A DNA stretch of 64,000 nucleotides, taken from Halodesulfovibrio marinisediminis DSM 17456. GTDB taxonomy: Bacteria; Desulfobacterota; Desulfovibrionia; Desulfovibrionales; Desulfovibrionaceae. Positions within the stretch are counted from its first letter, which is position 1; every line of letters starts with the position of its first letter. The stretch is from the NCBI RefSeq assembly GCF_900129975.1, contig NZ_FSRG01000005.1:1-64000 (forward strand), given 5' to 3'. Below, one piece after another: positions 40,732-49,577 of the stretch. Position numbers and translations under genes: made by a program. The notes beneath the pieces are model-generated. The model was given only the letters and a program-made list of their open reading frames with translations, was not told the origin of the DNA and did not search any database.

Positions 40732-41619
40732 ATGAGTATTGCATCAAAGCGCATTGGATGGATTGGAACAGGTGTAATGGGTAAATCCATGTGCAAACAT
40801 TTGATTACATCTGGTTGCACTGCCTTTGTGTACAATCGTAGCGCAGAAAAAACCAAGGAACTTACCGACATGGGGGCAACGCTCTGCAGTTCACCTGCTG
40901 AGGTTGCTGCCAACAGTGATGTTGTTTTTACAATTGTAGGTTTTCCTCAAGATGTTGAAGAAGTAATTCTTGGAGAAAACGGCGTTCTGGCAAATGCAAA
41001 AGAAGGTACAATAGTAGTAGATATGACAACATCAACACCTTCTCTGGCAAAACGCATTGCTGAAGTTGCTGCATCAAAAAATATGGCGGCTCTGGATGCT
41101 CCAGTGTCTGGTGGCGATTTAGGTGCCCGTGAAGGAACGCTAGCCATTATGGTTGGTGGTGATTCAGCAACGTATGAGGCTATGCTTCCATTTTTTGAGG
41201 TAATGGGCAAGAACATTCAGCGTATGGGTGAATCGGGCGCAGGTCAACACTGCAAAATGGCAAATCAAATTCTTATTGCCGGAACAATGATCGGAACCGT
41301 TGAATCTTTGCTTTATGCAGCAAAAACAGGCATGGATCTAGAGCAGGTAATCGACGTTATCGGCAGTGGCGCCGCAGGTTCATGGTCTATTAACAACCTC
41401 GGCAGACGGATTGCAAAAAGTGATTTTGATCCCGGTTTCTTTATTAAGCACTTCGTAAAAGACATGGGCATCGCTCTTGAAGAGTCCGCAAGAATGAATT
41501 TGTCCCTTCCGGGACTCGCAATGGCTAATCAATTTTATGTGGCTGCAAAAGCACAGGGGCTGGAAAATCTTGGTACGCAGGGGCTCTATAAAGTCTTTGA
41601 AGCTATGAATCAGGCGTAA
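40732..41619 (+). CDS. NAD(P)-dependent beta-hydroxyacid dehydrogenase (HIBADH/GLYR family)
   Basis: A 295-residue oxidoreductase of the 3-hydroxyisobutyrate / tartronate-semialdehyde / succinic-semialdehyde reductase group. Seen: the N-terminal GWIGTGVMGKSMCKHLI (dinucleotide site, family signature), substrate-binding DAPVSGGDLGAREGTLAIMVGG (about 122-143), and the catalytic Lys175 in GAGQHCKMANQI. The C-terminal helical domain is complete. VYNRSAEK after the second strand favours NADP(H) (Arg at the usual Asp position). The actual substrate is not clear. ATGGAGGATAC precedes the start. It is monocistronic. Confidence 0.9.
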   Translation: MSIASKRIGWIGTGVMGKSMCKHLITSGCTAFVYNRSAEKTKELTDMGATLCSSPAEVAANSDVVFTIVGFPQDVEEVILGENGVLANAKEGTIVVDMTTSTPSLAKRIAEVAASKNMAALDAPVSGGDLGAREGTLAIMVGGDSATYEAMLPFFEVMGKNIQRMGESGAGQHCKMANQILIAGTMIGTVESLLYAAKTGMDLEQVIDVIGSGAAGSWSINNLGRRIAKSDFDPGFFIKHFVKDMGIALEESARMNLSLPGLAMANQFYVAAKAQGLENLGTQGLYKVFEAMNQA

Positions 41620-41802
41620 GTCTTTTTCGTTTCAGGTAGAGATTGTCAGAATGTGTTTAACAGTTTTATTTTGTAGCTCTTTTTTTGCAATTTCTTTTTT
41701 CAAGAGTGGATAAGGTGTTGTTAGAAGGGAAAGACTATACGAAGACTATCAGTAGTGAGGCTTGCAGGATTTTGATGTAGCTGAGCTACCAAGCAAAAAA
41801 AC

Positions 41803-41843
41803 AAAAGGGCTGTCCTGTATCACGAGGACAGCCCTTTCTTTTT
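41803..41843. terminator. Bidirectional terminator between dehydrogenase and chemoreceptor genes
   Basis: AAAAGGGCTGTCCT pairs with AGGACAGCCCTTT with A and T runs outside; the flanking genes converge on it. Nearly the same hairpin occurs at 13084-13121. Confidence 0.85.
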
Positions 41844-41905
41844 GTATTCAAGTCAGGGATGAAAGCTGGAGGCAAAAGACATTAACATCCAATTCTAATT
41901 GTAGG

Positions 41906-43723
41906 TTATCTGGCAGCTTCTTCTTTGAGTTCGTAAATGATCTCCTGAAGATTGCGTGCTTCGTTGTGAAGCGCAGAGACGCTCTGTTCGGCATTACCAG
42001 CCATTGAGCGAGATTCGTTCGCGATAGCATTAACTTCTTCAATAGATCTTGTAATTTCTTCAGATGCTGCGGACTGTTCTTCTGCAGCTGTTGCGATAGA
42101 CTGAACTTGCGCTGCGGCAGCATCAGTCATTTCAACAATTGATTCAAGCATTTCGCCTGATACTTTAGAACGCTGCTCAGTGGACAGCATTGCTTCAGCA
42201 GATTCTTCCATGCCCTTAATGTTCTTTTGGGCAAGCTGCTGGATTGTGTTGATGCTGTTGCCGACTTCGCTTGTGGCACCCATGGTTTTTTCTGCAAGCT
42301 TTCGAACTTCATCTGCAACTACAGCGAAGCCGCGTCCTGCATCACCAGCGCGTGCTGCTTCGATTGCCGCGTTGAGTGCGAGCAGGTTGGTTTGATCTGC
42401 GATATCGTTAATTATAGTCATTACTTGGCCAATCGCATCAGACTCTCTACCAAGCTGGTCCATGTTTTCTTGCAAGGTTGTTGTAATTTTGCGCAACTCA
42501 TTAATGGAGTTGATGGTGTCGTTTACAACGGACTGGCCTTCTGCAGCCTGACGTCGAGACCGTTCTGTTCGTTCTGCAGCGTCACTAGCATTACGTGCAA
42601 CTTCCAGCACTGTGGCGTTCATTTCTTCCATTGCTGTTGCAGTTTCACTAATGCGGGTGAGCTGGATTTCAGAGCCTTTTTCCAGCTGACGGCTTGTTGC
42701 TGCTAAATCGGATGAGCTGGAATTGATGCTGGTTACAAGTCCAGTAAGGCGTTCGGCTGCCGTGTTGATACCTTTGCTAGTGGCTACAGCTGCCTGCTGC
42801 ATAGCTTCTTCTGCTTTAGCTGCTGCTTCACGTGCAATAGTAGCCTGTTTTTGTGCTTCTTTCTCTTTTGCGGCCATGTCTTGAACGTTGTTACGTAATG
42901 TTTCTGCCATGACGCTAAGTGAGGATTGAAGGTCGGCTATTTCGTCGTTTCCTTCAACTTTAATGGTTACGTTGAGATTTCCACCTGCGATTTGCTGTGC
43001 AACTTCGTTTGCTTCCATAACAGGAGTGGTAATAGAGCGAACAAGGAAAAGACAGAATGGTGCGAAGCCGAGTAGGAGGATTACACCGATGATTGCAAGC
43101 TGAGTGGTCATGCTTTCTTTCATTCGGCTATCGAATTCGTCTTGAAGCATGTTTTTATGCTTCTCAACGTTATCGATATAAACACCTGTACCTATCCAGT
43201 ATTGCGTTCCTGGAATCATTTCAGCATAGGCTAGTTTTGGTTGATTACCCTGCCCTGGCTTTTTGTAAACGTATTGCACGAATGCCCCGCCGGAAGCTGC
43301 TGCTTTTTTCAATTCGCGAACATACATTGTGCCGTTTTGGTCTGTCTGATGTCCTCTGTCTTGACCAATTATGTTTTTAAAAATTGGGTGGGCAACGCTT
43401 GTGGTGTTTTCGTAGACAAAGAAATAGCCAGATTTGTCTTCTTTAAAACGAATGTTCTCAATTGCATTTTGAATAATGTGTAGTTGCTCCTCGTGATCAC
43501 TGATTCCATTCAGTTTGGAGCTGATAGAGAGTGCCAATGAGTGGGTGGCAATATGGAGCGCTTCTTTTTCTCCATCAAGCATCATGTTTTGCAAGTGAAG
43601 AACTGCTTCGTCGTTTGACTGCATTGTTGAGCGTGCATTGAACAGAAGAATTCCTAAGATGAACAGTAAAAAGACTGCAAGTAAAAGAAATACTCTTACG
43701 CGTATAGTTGTTTTTCTAAACAT
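41906..43723 (-). CDS. Methyl-accepting chemotaxis protein with sCache domain
   Basis: A 605-residue chemoreceptor: membrane helix about 10-29, a periplasmic single Cache domain ([56 protein letters not shown]; shown in parts), second helix about 211-233, HAMP, a coiled-coil methylation region and the signalling hairpin tip ([20 protein letters not shown]). The ligand is unknown; sCache domains often bind small organic acids. There is no C-terminal CheR-binding pentapeptide. AAGGGG precedes ATG 43723, and a FliA-type promoter lies upstream. Confidence 0.94.
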   Translation of the reverse strand: MFRKTTIRVRVFLLLAVFLLFILGILLFNARSTMQSNDEAVLHLQNMMLDGEKEALHIATHSLALSISSKLNGISDHEEQLHIIQNAIENIRFKEDKSGYFFVYENTTSVAHPIFKNIIGQDRGHQTDQNGTMYVRELKKAAASGGAFVQYVYKKPGQGNQPKLAYAEMIPGTQYWIGTGVYIDNVEKHKNMLQDEFDSRMKESMTTQLAIIGVILLLGFAPFCLFLVRSITTPVMEANEVAQQIAGGNLNVTIKVEGNDEIADLQSSLSVMAETLRNNVQDMAAKEKEAQKQATIAREAAAKAEEAMQQAAVATSKGINTAAERLTGLVTSINSSSSDLAATSRQLEKGSEIQLTRISETATAMEEMNATVLEVARNASDAAERTERSRRQAAEGQSVVNDTINSINELRKITTTLQENMDQLGRESDAIGQVMTIINDIADQTNLLALNAAIEAARAGDAGRGFAVVADEVRKLAEKTMGATSEVGNSINTIQQLAQKNIKGMEESAEAMLSTEQRSKVSGEMLESIVEMTDAAAAQVQSIATAAEEQSAASEEITRSIEEVNAIANESRSMAGNAEQSVSALHNEARNLQEIIYELKEEAAR

Positions 43724-43768
43724 GTGTGCCCCTTGGATGTGAGTTGATGTACTGTGGCGATACTTTTC

Positions 43769-43795
43769 TTATCGGCGGGGAGAGGACTGAGTTAA
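43769..43795 (-). promoter_or_regulatory. FliA (sigma-28)-type promoter of the chemoreceptor gene
   Basis: On the minus strand the exact -10 consensus GCCGATAA (plus 43769-43776) is preceded at the right distance by TTAA (plus 43792-43795) in place of TAAA. This ties the chemoreceptor to the flagellar regulon. Confidence 0.7.
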
Positions 43796-43961
43796 TTTCT
43801 TCTTTGCAAAAAAATGTAAATAAAACAACGTGTTGACTGTGTTGTTTTGAATGTATAACTATTTGTAATTATAAGTAGAAAAGAGATTTTGTGTGTTTTT
43901 GCCTGATTTCATTATGTGCATTTTACCTAAGAAAATCAGGCAGAGGAGTATTTATAACTGG

Positions 43962-43986
43962 ATGTAAATTTATATTTACATTTTTT
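43962..43986 (+). terminator. AT-rich hairpin with T run on the plus strand
   Basis: ATGTAAAT (43962-43969) pairs perfectly with ATTTACAT (43974-43981) across a four-base loop, followed by five more T residues. No plus-strand gene ends here, so it may end a small RNA. Confidence 0.45.
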
Positions 43987-44033
43987 ATAGAGAGGAGTCT
44001 TTATTGTTGTGGAGGTTGTATAGCTAATTAGAT

Positions 44034-44064
44034 AAAAAAAGAAGGGCGCATATGCGCCCTTCTT
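44034..44064 (-). terminator. Terminator of the lactate operon
   Basis: A perfect palindrome GAAGGGCGCATATGCGCCCTTC followed by seven T residues on the minus strand, about 30 nt after the last gene of the operon. Confidence 0.92.
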
Positions 44065-44092
44065 ACTATATCACTTTAGGAAGTGTTGCAGA

Positions 44093-46237
44093 CTATTTGA
44101 GATTTTCTGCAAGGAGTTCCGCAATGTGGGTAACTTTCATACCGTTGTTACGAACATTGGAACCGCCGCCGAGGTGCAGGAGACAGCCTGGGCAGTCTGC
44201 AACGAGGCGTTTTGCGCCGGTTGCTTCAATGTTGGTAAGTTTTTTGTCCAGAAGGGTAGAAGAAAGTTCTGGGAATTTAACGGTGAAGGTACCGCCAAAG
44301 CCACAACATACATCTTCTTCTGCAGATGGTGCGTAATCGCCAGCCATTTCGATGAGGTTACGAGGCTGTTCAACAACTTTGAGCTCACGGCAGAGGTGAC
44401 AAGATGCGTGGTATGCAACTTTTTCACTGGATTTGTTGAAGTCATCAGCGGACACGCCAAGTACGTCATGAACATAAGAGGAGAAGTCGATAACCTTAGC
44501 AGAGAAACGTTCTACTTTTTCTTTGTAGCCAGGTTCTTTTTCGAGAAGTTCTGCGTAGCCTTCTTTAAGGTGTGAAGCACAGGATGCACAAAGGGTTACG
44601 ATGTAATCGCAGTTAGCACCTTCAAATGCGTCAACGTTCTGTTTAGCAACGTCGATGGTAGCCTGTTTTTCACCCATCATCTGTACTGGGAGACCACAAC
44701 AGCTCTGATCCATTGGGAAGTCGATAGCAACGTTATGGCGAGCCATAACTTTTACTGCTGCTTCCATCTGCTCTGGGTACACGAAGTCCTGAACACAGCC
44801 GGAGAAGAGTGCAACGCGGTGTTTTGGGTTGTGTACCATTGGCTTGATTTCGCTGAAGCGATCGCGGAACGGCTTATCTGCGATAGCTGGGAAAGAACGG
44901 AAACCCTGATCTTTCATGAACATGAGCGGCAGGTGACGCAGGTATGGCCCTTTTTTCATTGGAGCCTGTGCCCATTTACCGAAGCGAAGCAGGGAGTGGA
45001 ACAGTTTGCGGTTCTTGAGAACTTTACCGAGGAGGTTGGTCTCAATAGGCATACCGTTGTCCTGGTTGATTCGAGCGCGGAGTTCTTTAATGAGACCTGG
45101 GAGGTCGATACCGCCTGCGCAAATGCTCTTACATGCACCACAGTTGATACAGTTGTGAACGAGGTTCTTAGCTTTTTCTTCACCGTGGAAGAAGTAAGTA
45201 AGAATGAGGCCGATTGCACCAATGTAGATGTGACCCATTTTGTGGCCGCCAACGAGACGGTAAACAGGACAAACGTTCGCACAAGCACCACAGCGTACGC
45301 AGCGGAAAATCTGAGAGAACATTTCATCTTCAGCGATCTTAGAACGACCGTTATCGAGGAAAACAATGTGCATTTCTTTTTTGTTGTCTTCGCCGATAGC
45401 ACATTCGTTTGCACCGCCAATCCAGGTTACGTAAGAGGTCAGAGCCTGACCGGTAGCGTTACGAGGAAGAGCTTTAAGAGCAGTAAGAGCGTCAGTAAGT
45501 TTAGGAACGAGTTTGTCGATACCTGCAATCGCAACGTGGATGCGTGGTGAAGTGGTGGTAAGACGTGCGTTACCTTCGTTAGTTGCGATACCAATGTGGC
45601 CGTTTTCAGCAACACAGAAGTTAGCACCGGAAACGCCCATATCTGCATCTGCAAAGTCACGACGAAGCTCACGACGAGCAACTTTAGTGAGTTTTACAGG
45701 GTCGGAATCGAGTTTTTCACCGGTACGCTTGGAGAAGAGATCCTGAACCTGGTAACGGGAAAGGTGAATCGCAGGCATAACCATGTGGGAAGGACCCTCA
45801 TGGCGCATCTGGATGATCCATTCACCGAGATCTGTTTCAACTACGTTGAGGTTCTCGTCTTCGAGGTAGTGGTTAAGAAGAGTTTCTTCAGAAGTCATAG
45901 ACTTAGATTTGATGATCTTCTTAACGTTGTTCTTCTTGGCAATGTCAGCGATGATGCGGTTAGCTTCTTCAGCGTCTTTTGCAACGTGAACGTGTACACC
46001 ACGTTTTTCAGCTTGCTCTGTGAACTGCTTCAACAGTGCTGCGTTGTTTTTTACAGCGTAGTCTTTGCAGTCAGCAATTTTCTTGATGAGAGCTTTTTCA
46101 TCAATATTAGCAAATGCTTTTGCACGGTTTTCACGGTAACCAACAGCAAATGCGTCCATGGATTTACGCAGAAACTCGTTATCAAGAGCTTCCTGCATGT
46201 CTTCGCGGTATTCTTTGAGATTTTCAGCGTTATGCAT
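44093..46237 (-). CDS. L-lactate dehydrogenase iron-sulfur subunit, LutB-LutA fusion
   Basis: A 714-residue cytoplasmic Fe-S protein. The N-terminal two fifths (about 1-300) is a LUD domain as in LutB/LldF; then come two 4Fe-4S motifs, CVRCGACANVC (313-323) and CINCGACKSIC (363-373); the C-terminal part (about 460-714) holds two CCG domains as in LutA/LldE (SGCVQDFVYPEQMEA, QSCCGLPVQ, HASCHLCRELKVVEQPRN, CCGFGG, DCPGCLLHLGGG). So LutA and LutB are one chain. With LutC it would oxidise L-lactate to pyruvate. Two bases separate it from lutC. Confidence 0.92.
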   Translation of the reverse strand: MHNAENLKEYREDMQEALDNEFLRKSMDAFAVGYRENRAKAFANIDEKALIKKIADCKDYAVKNNAALLKQFTEQAEKRGVHVHVAKDAEEANRIIADIAKKNNVKKIIKSKSMTSEETLLNHYLEDENLNVVETDLGEWIIQMRHEGPSHMVMPAIHLSRYQVQDLFSKRTGEKLDSDPVKLTKVARRELRRDFADADMGVSGANFCVAENGHIGIATNEGNARLTTTSPRIHVAIAGIDKLVPKLTDALTALKALPRNATGQALTSYVTWIGGANECAIGEDNKKEMHIVFLDNGRSKIAEDEMFSQIFRCVRCGACANVCPVYRLVGGHKMGHIYIGAIGLILTYFFHGEEKAKNLVHNCINCGACKSICAGGIDLPGLIKELRARINQDNGMPIETNLLGKVLKNRKLFHSLLRFGKWAQAPMKKGPYLRHLPLMFMKDQGFRSFPAIADKPFRDRFSEIKPMVHNPKHRVALFSGCVQDFVYPEQMEAAVKVMARHNVAIDFPMDQSCCGLPVQMMGEKQATIDVAKQNVDAFEGANCDYIVTLCASCASHLKEGYAELLEKEPGYKEKVERFSAKVIDFSSYVHDVLGVSADDFNKSSEKVAYHASCHLCRELKVVEQPRNLIEMAGDYAPSAEEDVCCGFGGTFTVKFPELSSTLLDKKLTNIEATGAKRLVADCPGCLLHLGGGSNVRNNGMKVTHIAELLAENLK

Positions 46238-46239
46238 GA

Positions 46240-46836
46240 TTAGTCCTCCAGGAGAAGAATGTGCAGTTCGAGTGGGCCATGTGCACCGATAGCAAGTGTG
46301 CGCTCGATATCAGCGGTACGGCTTGGGCCAGTGATGAATGCGGTGTAAGCAACGCCGCTCATCAGTTCGAGCAGAAGCTGTTCTGCTGCGATGGAGTCCT
46401 CGTAGATTTTGGAAGCTGGGAGCACTGCAATGTGTGCTTCAGAAACCATGGTAGCGAGGCGCAGTTCTTCTCCGTTGGACTGCTGAACAATAGAGCCGGT
46501 TTCAATAAGACCAGCGTCAGCAAAGGTGAAACCAGCATCGATGCCGGCCATGTAGTTACGCATACCGTCTTTGATAAGTTTTACGCCTTTAGCTTCACAT
46601 TCTTTTGCGAGAGCTGCGTACTGCTCATCAGAAAGTTCTGGTGCAGCCATAATTTTTTCTTTTGCAAATTCTGGCTGTGGTGCGTCAGGGCTGGAAGGAA
46701 TAAGAAGTTCGCATGGATTTTTTTCGGCAACGTAGTTTGCAGCGTATGCATACGCTTCATCCATGGATTTAATGCTGGTAACTTTAGCTGCTACCAGTTC
46801 TGCTTTTTCGCGAAAAAGCTCTTTCAGGTCGCTCAT
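46240..46836 (-). CDS. lutC: L-lactate dehydrogenase subunit LutC (LUD domain)
   Basis: A 198-residue LUD-domain protein of the LutC/LldG type; the Bacillus complex LutABC oxidises L-lactate. Seen: GFTFADAGLIETGSIVQQSNGEELRLATMVSEAHIAVLP in parts (residues about 102-140, GLIETGSI being the family core) and ITGPSRTADIERTLAIGAHGP near the C-terminus. No Fe-S cysteines are present, as usual. It directly precedes the LutB-LutA fusion. CAGGAG lies before ATG 46836. Confidence 0.9.
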   Translation of the reverse strand: MSDLKELFREKAELVAAKVTSIKSMDEAYAYAANYVAEKNPCELLIPSSPDAPQPEFAKEKIMAAPELSDEQYAALAKECEAKGVKLIKDGMRNYMAGIDAGFTFADAGLIETGSIVQQSNGEELRLATMVSEAHIAVLPASKIYEDSIAAEQLLLELMSGVAYTAFITGPSRTADIERTLAIGAHGPLELHILLLED

Positions 46837-47157
46837 GTGACACTCCTGAGACTATGGCATTCAAATGGAATACCGCTGGGCATACCCCTTTACCGCTGCA
46901 TCCTGAGGTCCTCAGGCGGGTCGGGTGCATGCAGAACAGCAACCGTAATGGTTGTAGAATCTCCTCATCGGATGAATGTCGTACAGAACTTGGTCTTCCG
47001 GACAAGTTTAGCAAAGCGGCAACTAAAAAGCTTTGCCTGTACGGTACACTCAACTTTTCTGCTAGGATCTAGAATGGCAGCAGAAAAGAAATGCATATGC
47101 AGTAATGCAATCCGTACTTGTCATGTGGCAACTGAATTAGGCGGGTCAGGCGTAATG
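46837..47157 (-). other. Long spacer upstream of lutC
   Basis: 321 bases without a supported gene. It includes the palindrome CCTGAGGTCCTCAGG (46902-46916) and a small AACC/GGTT hairpin near 46939-46951. The length suggests either a second promoter for the L-lactate genes or an mRNA processing site; neither is proved. Confidence 0.4.
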
Positions 47158-48231
47158 CTATTCAGATTTCCAAGACAGTTTTTGACACAGTTTATTGTAA
47201 TCAAACGCGTTATCAACAAGTTCAGCGCCGCGTTTAATTTTGACCAGTTCACGAAGTTTCTGGCTGTTCAGAATGAGTTCCATACGCTTGGCAACCGTAT
47301 AGGTATCTTCTGAAACCTGAATGACAGGCACACCCAGTTGTTCGGAACGGGCACGTACAATTTCGTTAGGAGTGATGTTGCCTGTCACGATAAGACAAGG
47401 GCAGCCACCTTCCATAGCAACGAGCTGTAAGTCTGTTCTGTCGCCACCTACAATGGTGGCAAGATTGGCTGACTGGCGGAAGTACGTCATGAAGTTTTCC
47501 ACCTGCATTGTACCAATCAGGAAGTTCTGAATAATACGCTGGGACTGAGAATTACCTGAGATGATTTTTCCTTTAAGGCGCCAAGCGAGCTCAGATGCTT
47601 TAATGGCGTTAAGCATCGGGTCGCGAGGAACCATACCGAATACATCAACATCATTCTTTTCTAAGAAAGGAATGAGGATATCTTCTGCATCGCGTGAAAA
47701 ATCTTCCGGTACGTCGTTGAACAGGACACCAAGCATGTCATCGCCGAGTGTGTTCTTGATATTGAGAATAGCATCGTAATTGAGCCTGTTCCGACGGTAG
47801 CGGTCAACGAGTAAAGTCTTTAATCCAAGCTGCTTTGACAGTGTAATGCCATCCACACCCCTATGGGTGCCGGTATACTGGATGGAACCACAGCCGCCGA
47901 CGAGCATTACGTCTTTGTCTTTGGATATTGTGTCGTAGGCACTCTGGATGGCGGCCAGAGCGTCTGTTTCATCTGAGAGGGTAGTGGCTCTCAGGTTATC
48001 TGGAATAATTACCGGTGTAAGTATATCCGGAGAAGTCTCTAGGCCGAGAAGTTCCTGGATGACTATGGCGTCTTCATCCCCAAAAACATCATCAACTCGT
48101 TTGGGAATAGAACCCACAGGCTTCATATAACCAACACGCATACCGCGTCGTTGCATTTCAAGCCCTAAGGCCATCAATACAATATTTTTACCCGCAAATG
48201 CGTCTGTAGAGCCTATGTAAATTCCGATCAT
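47158..48231 (-). CDS. Stand-alone homologue of the Pta regulatory half (AAA_26 + DRTGG)
   Basis: A 357-residue protein built like the N-terminal half of the long Pta in the same operon: a dethiobiotin-synthetase-like P-loop domain (MIGIYIGSTDAFAGKN, about 1-210) and a DRTGG-type domain (VGGDRTDLQLVAMEGGCPCLIVTGN, about 245-340). There is no phosphotransacetylase catalytic domain. It likely arose from, or acts as a regulator of, Pta; its biochemical role is unknown. The position between ackA and lutC matches what I recall for the D. vulgaris operon. Confidence 0.82.
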   Translation of the reverse strand: MIGIYIGSTDAFAGKNIVLMALGLEMQRRGMRVGYMKPVGSIPKRVDDVFGDEDAIVIQELLGLETSPDILTPVIIPDNLRATTLSDETDALAAIQSAYDTISKDKDVMLVGGCGSIQYTGTHRGVDGITLSKQLGLKTLLVDRYRRNRLNYDAILNIKNTLGDDMLGVLFNDVPEDFSRDAEDILIPFLEKNDVDVFGMVPRDPMLNAIKASELAWRLKGKIISGNSQSQRIIQNFLIGTMQVENFMTYFRQSANLATIVGGDRTDLQLVAMEGGCPCLIVTGNITPNEIVRARSEQLGVPVIQVSEDTYTVAKRMELILNSQKLRELVKIKRGAELVDNAFDYNKLCQKLSWKSE

Positions 48232-48289
48232 GTATTCCCTCTCAAAGAAGATGCTTTGGAATATACCTCTTTCGGTAAAATGGCAAATG

Positions 48290-48321
48290 CCGGAGCAGAA
48301 ACCGGCACGTTTCTGCTCCGG
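48290..48321 (-). terminator. 12-bp hairpin after ackA
   Basis: CCGGAGCAGAAA pairs perfectly with TTTCTGCTCCGG around an eight-base loop. No strong T run follows on the minus strand, so it is perhaps a stabiliser or partial terminator within the operon. Confidence 0.5.
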
Positions 48322-48347
48322 ATTATCTTCGCAAATTAACTGAAATA

Positions 48348-49550
48348 CTAAGCGAGTACTTTTACAGTAGCCTGAGCGATTTCAAGTTCTTCGTTGGTTG
48401 GGATAATAAGAACTTCAGTCTTGCCACCGTCGTTCAGGGAACGCTCAATGCCGCGACGAGTTGCGTTTTCTTCGGTATCAATTTTGATGCCGAAGAGTTC
48501 CATGTCAGCACAAACCATTTCACGAACGATGTCGTCGTTTTCACCGATACCAGCGGTAAATACGATAGCGTCAACATTGCCGAGTGCAGCAATGTAAGAA
48601 CCAACGTATTTTTTGATGCGGTAAACGAACATGTCCAGAGCGGTTTTTGCTTTTGTGTCGCCTTTTTCTACTGCAGCGTGGATGTCACGCATGTCGCTCA
48701 TGCCGCAGATACCGTAGAGGCCGGACTGCTTGTTCATGAGGGTGTCAACTTCTGCACCGGTGAGACCTTTACGATCCATGATGAAAGGAACGAGTGCAGG
48801 GTCGATATCACCACAACGGGTACCCATCATGAGGCCTTCGAGAGGGGTGATGCCCATGGTTGTGTCTACACACTTGCCTGCTTTTACAGCAGACATGGAG
48901 CAGCCGTTACCGAGGTGACAGATAACGAGGTTGAGATCTTCAGGTGCCTTACCGAGGAATTTAGCTGCTCTTTTAGCAACGAAACGGTGGGAAGTACCGT
49001 GGAAGCCGTAACGACGGATGCGGAGTTCTTCGTAAAGTTCGTAAGGGAGCGGGTAGAGGAATGCTTTCTCAGGCATGGTCTGGTGGAATTCGGTATCGAA
49101 TACACCAACGTTAGGAACGCCTGGGAAAAGGTGTTCACAAACTTCAATACCAGCAAGGTTTGCAGGGTTGTGCAGAGGACCAAGCGGAATGTATTTGCGA
49201 ATGATGTCTTTTACTTCGTCAGTTACTTTTACGGATTCTTTGATCTCTTCGCCACCGAGGAGTACGCGGTGACCGATTGCGTTGATCTCAGACTTGTCTT
49301 TGATCACGCCGTCTTTTTCGTCGGTAAGCAGTTCAACAACACGCTTCATAGCGGTTTCATGGTCTGCAAAAGGTTCGTCGATAACAACTTTGCGCTCGTC
49401 GTCTGTGTCTGGAGCGAGTTTGTTAACGAGTTTACCCATTTCCTGACCGATACGTTCTACGAGACCGGAACAAAGAGCGGTTTCGCTTTCCATATTGATC
49501 AGCTGAAATTTAAGGGAAGAAGAGCCGGAGTTAATTACGAGTACGTTCAT
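48348..49550 (-). CDS. ackA: Acetate kinase
   Basis: A 400-residue ASKHA-fold kinase that makes ATP from acetyl phosphate and ADP. Seen: VINSGSSSLKFQLI at the N-terminus (family signature 1), FDTEFHQTMPEKAFLYPLP, RRYGFHGTSHRFVAKRAA (signature 2), HLGNGCSMSAVKAGKCVDTTMG, MGTRCGDIDP, and FTAGIGENDDIVRE. It yields the substrate-level ATP of lactate oxidation. It lies 27 nt after pta. Confidence 0.97.
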   Translation of the reverse strand: MNVLVINSGSSSLKFQLINMESETALCSGLVERIGQEMGKLVNKLAPDTDDERKVVIDEPFADHETAMKRVVELLTDEKDGVIKDKSEINAIGHRVLLGGEEIKESVKVTDEVKDIIRKYIPLGPLHNPANLAGIEVCEHLFPGVPNVGVFDTEFHQTMPEKAFLYPLPYELYEELRIRRYGFHGTSHRFVAKRAAKFLGKAPEDLNLVICHLGNGCSMSAVKAGKCVDTTMGITPLEGLMMGTRCGDIDPALVPFIMDRKGLTGAEVDTLMNKQSGLYGICGMSDMRDIHAAVEKGDTKAKTALDMFVYRIKKYVGSYIAALGNVDAIVFTAGIGENDDIVREMVCADMELFGIKIDTEENATRRGIERSLNDGGKTEVLIIPTNEELEIAQATVKVLA

Positions 49551-49577
49551 CTATTTTTATCCTTTAAATGAGCTTGG

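Larger units (their letters stand above)
43724..44033. other. Intergenic region with FliA promoter and possible plus-strand small RNA
   Basis: Holds the chemoreceptor promoter (43769-43795), an inverted repeat GCCTGATTT (43901-43909)/AAATCAGGC (43933-43941) and a hairpin with T run (43962-43986). No protein gene longer than about 20 codons is supported. Confidence 0.45.

Noticed and set aside
48678-49571. 297-codon open frame on the plus strand
   Set aside because: Antisense shadow of ackA, same reasons.
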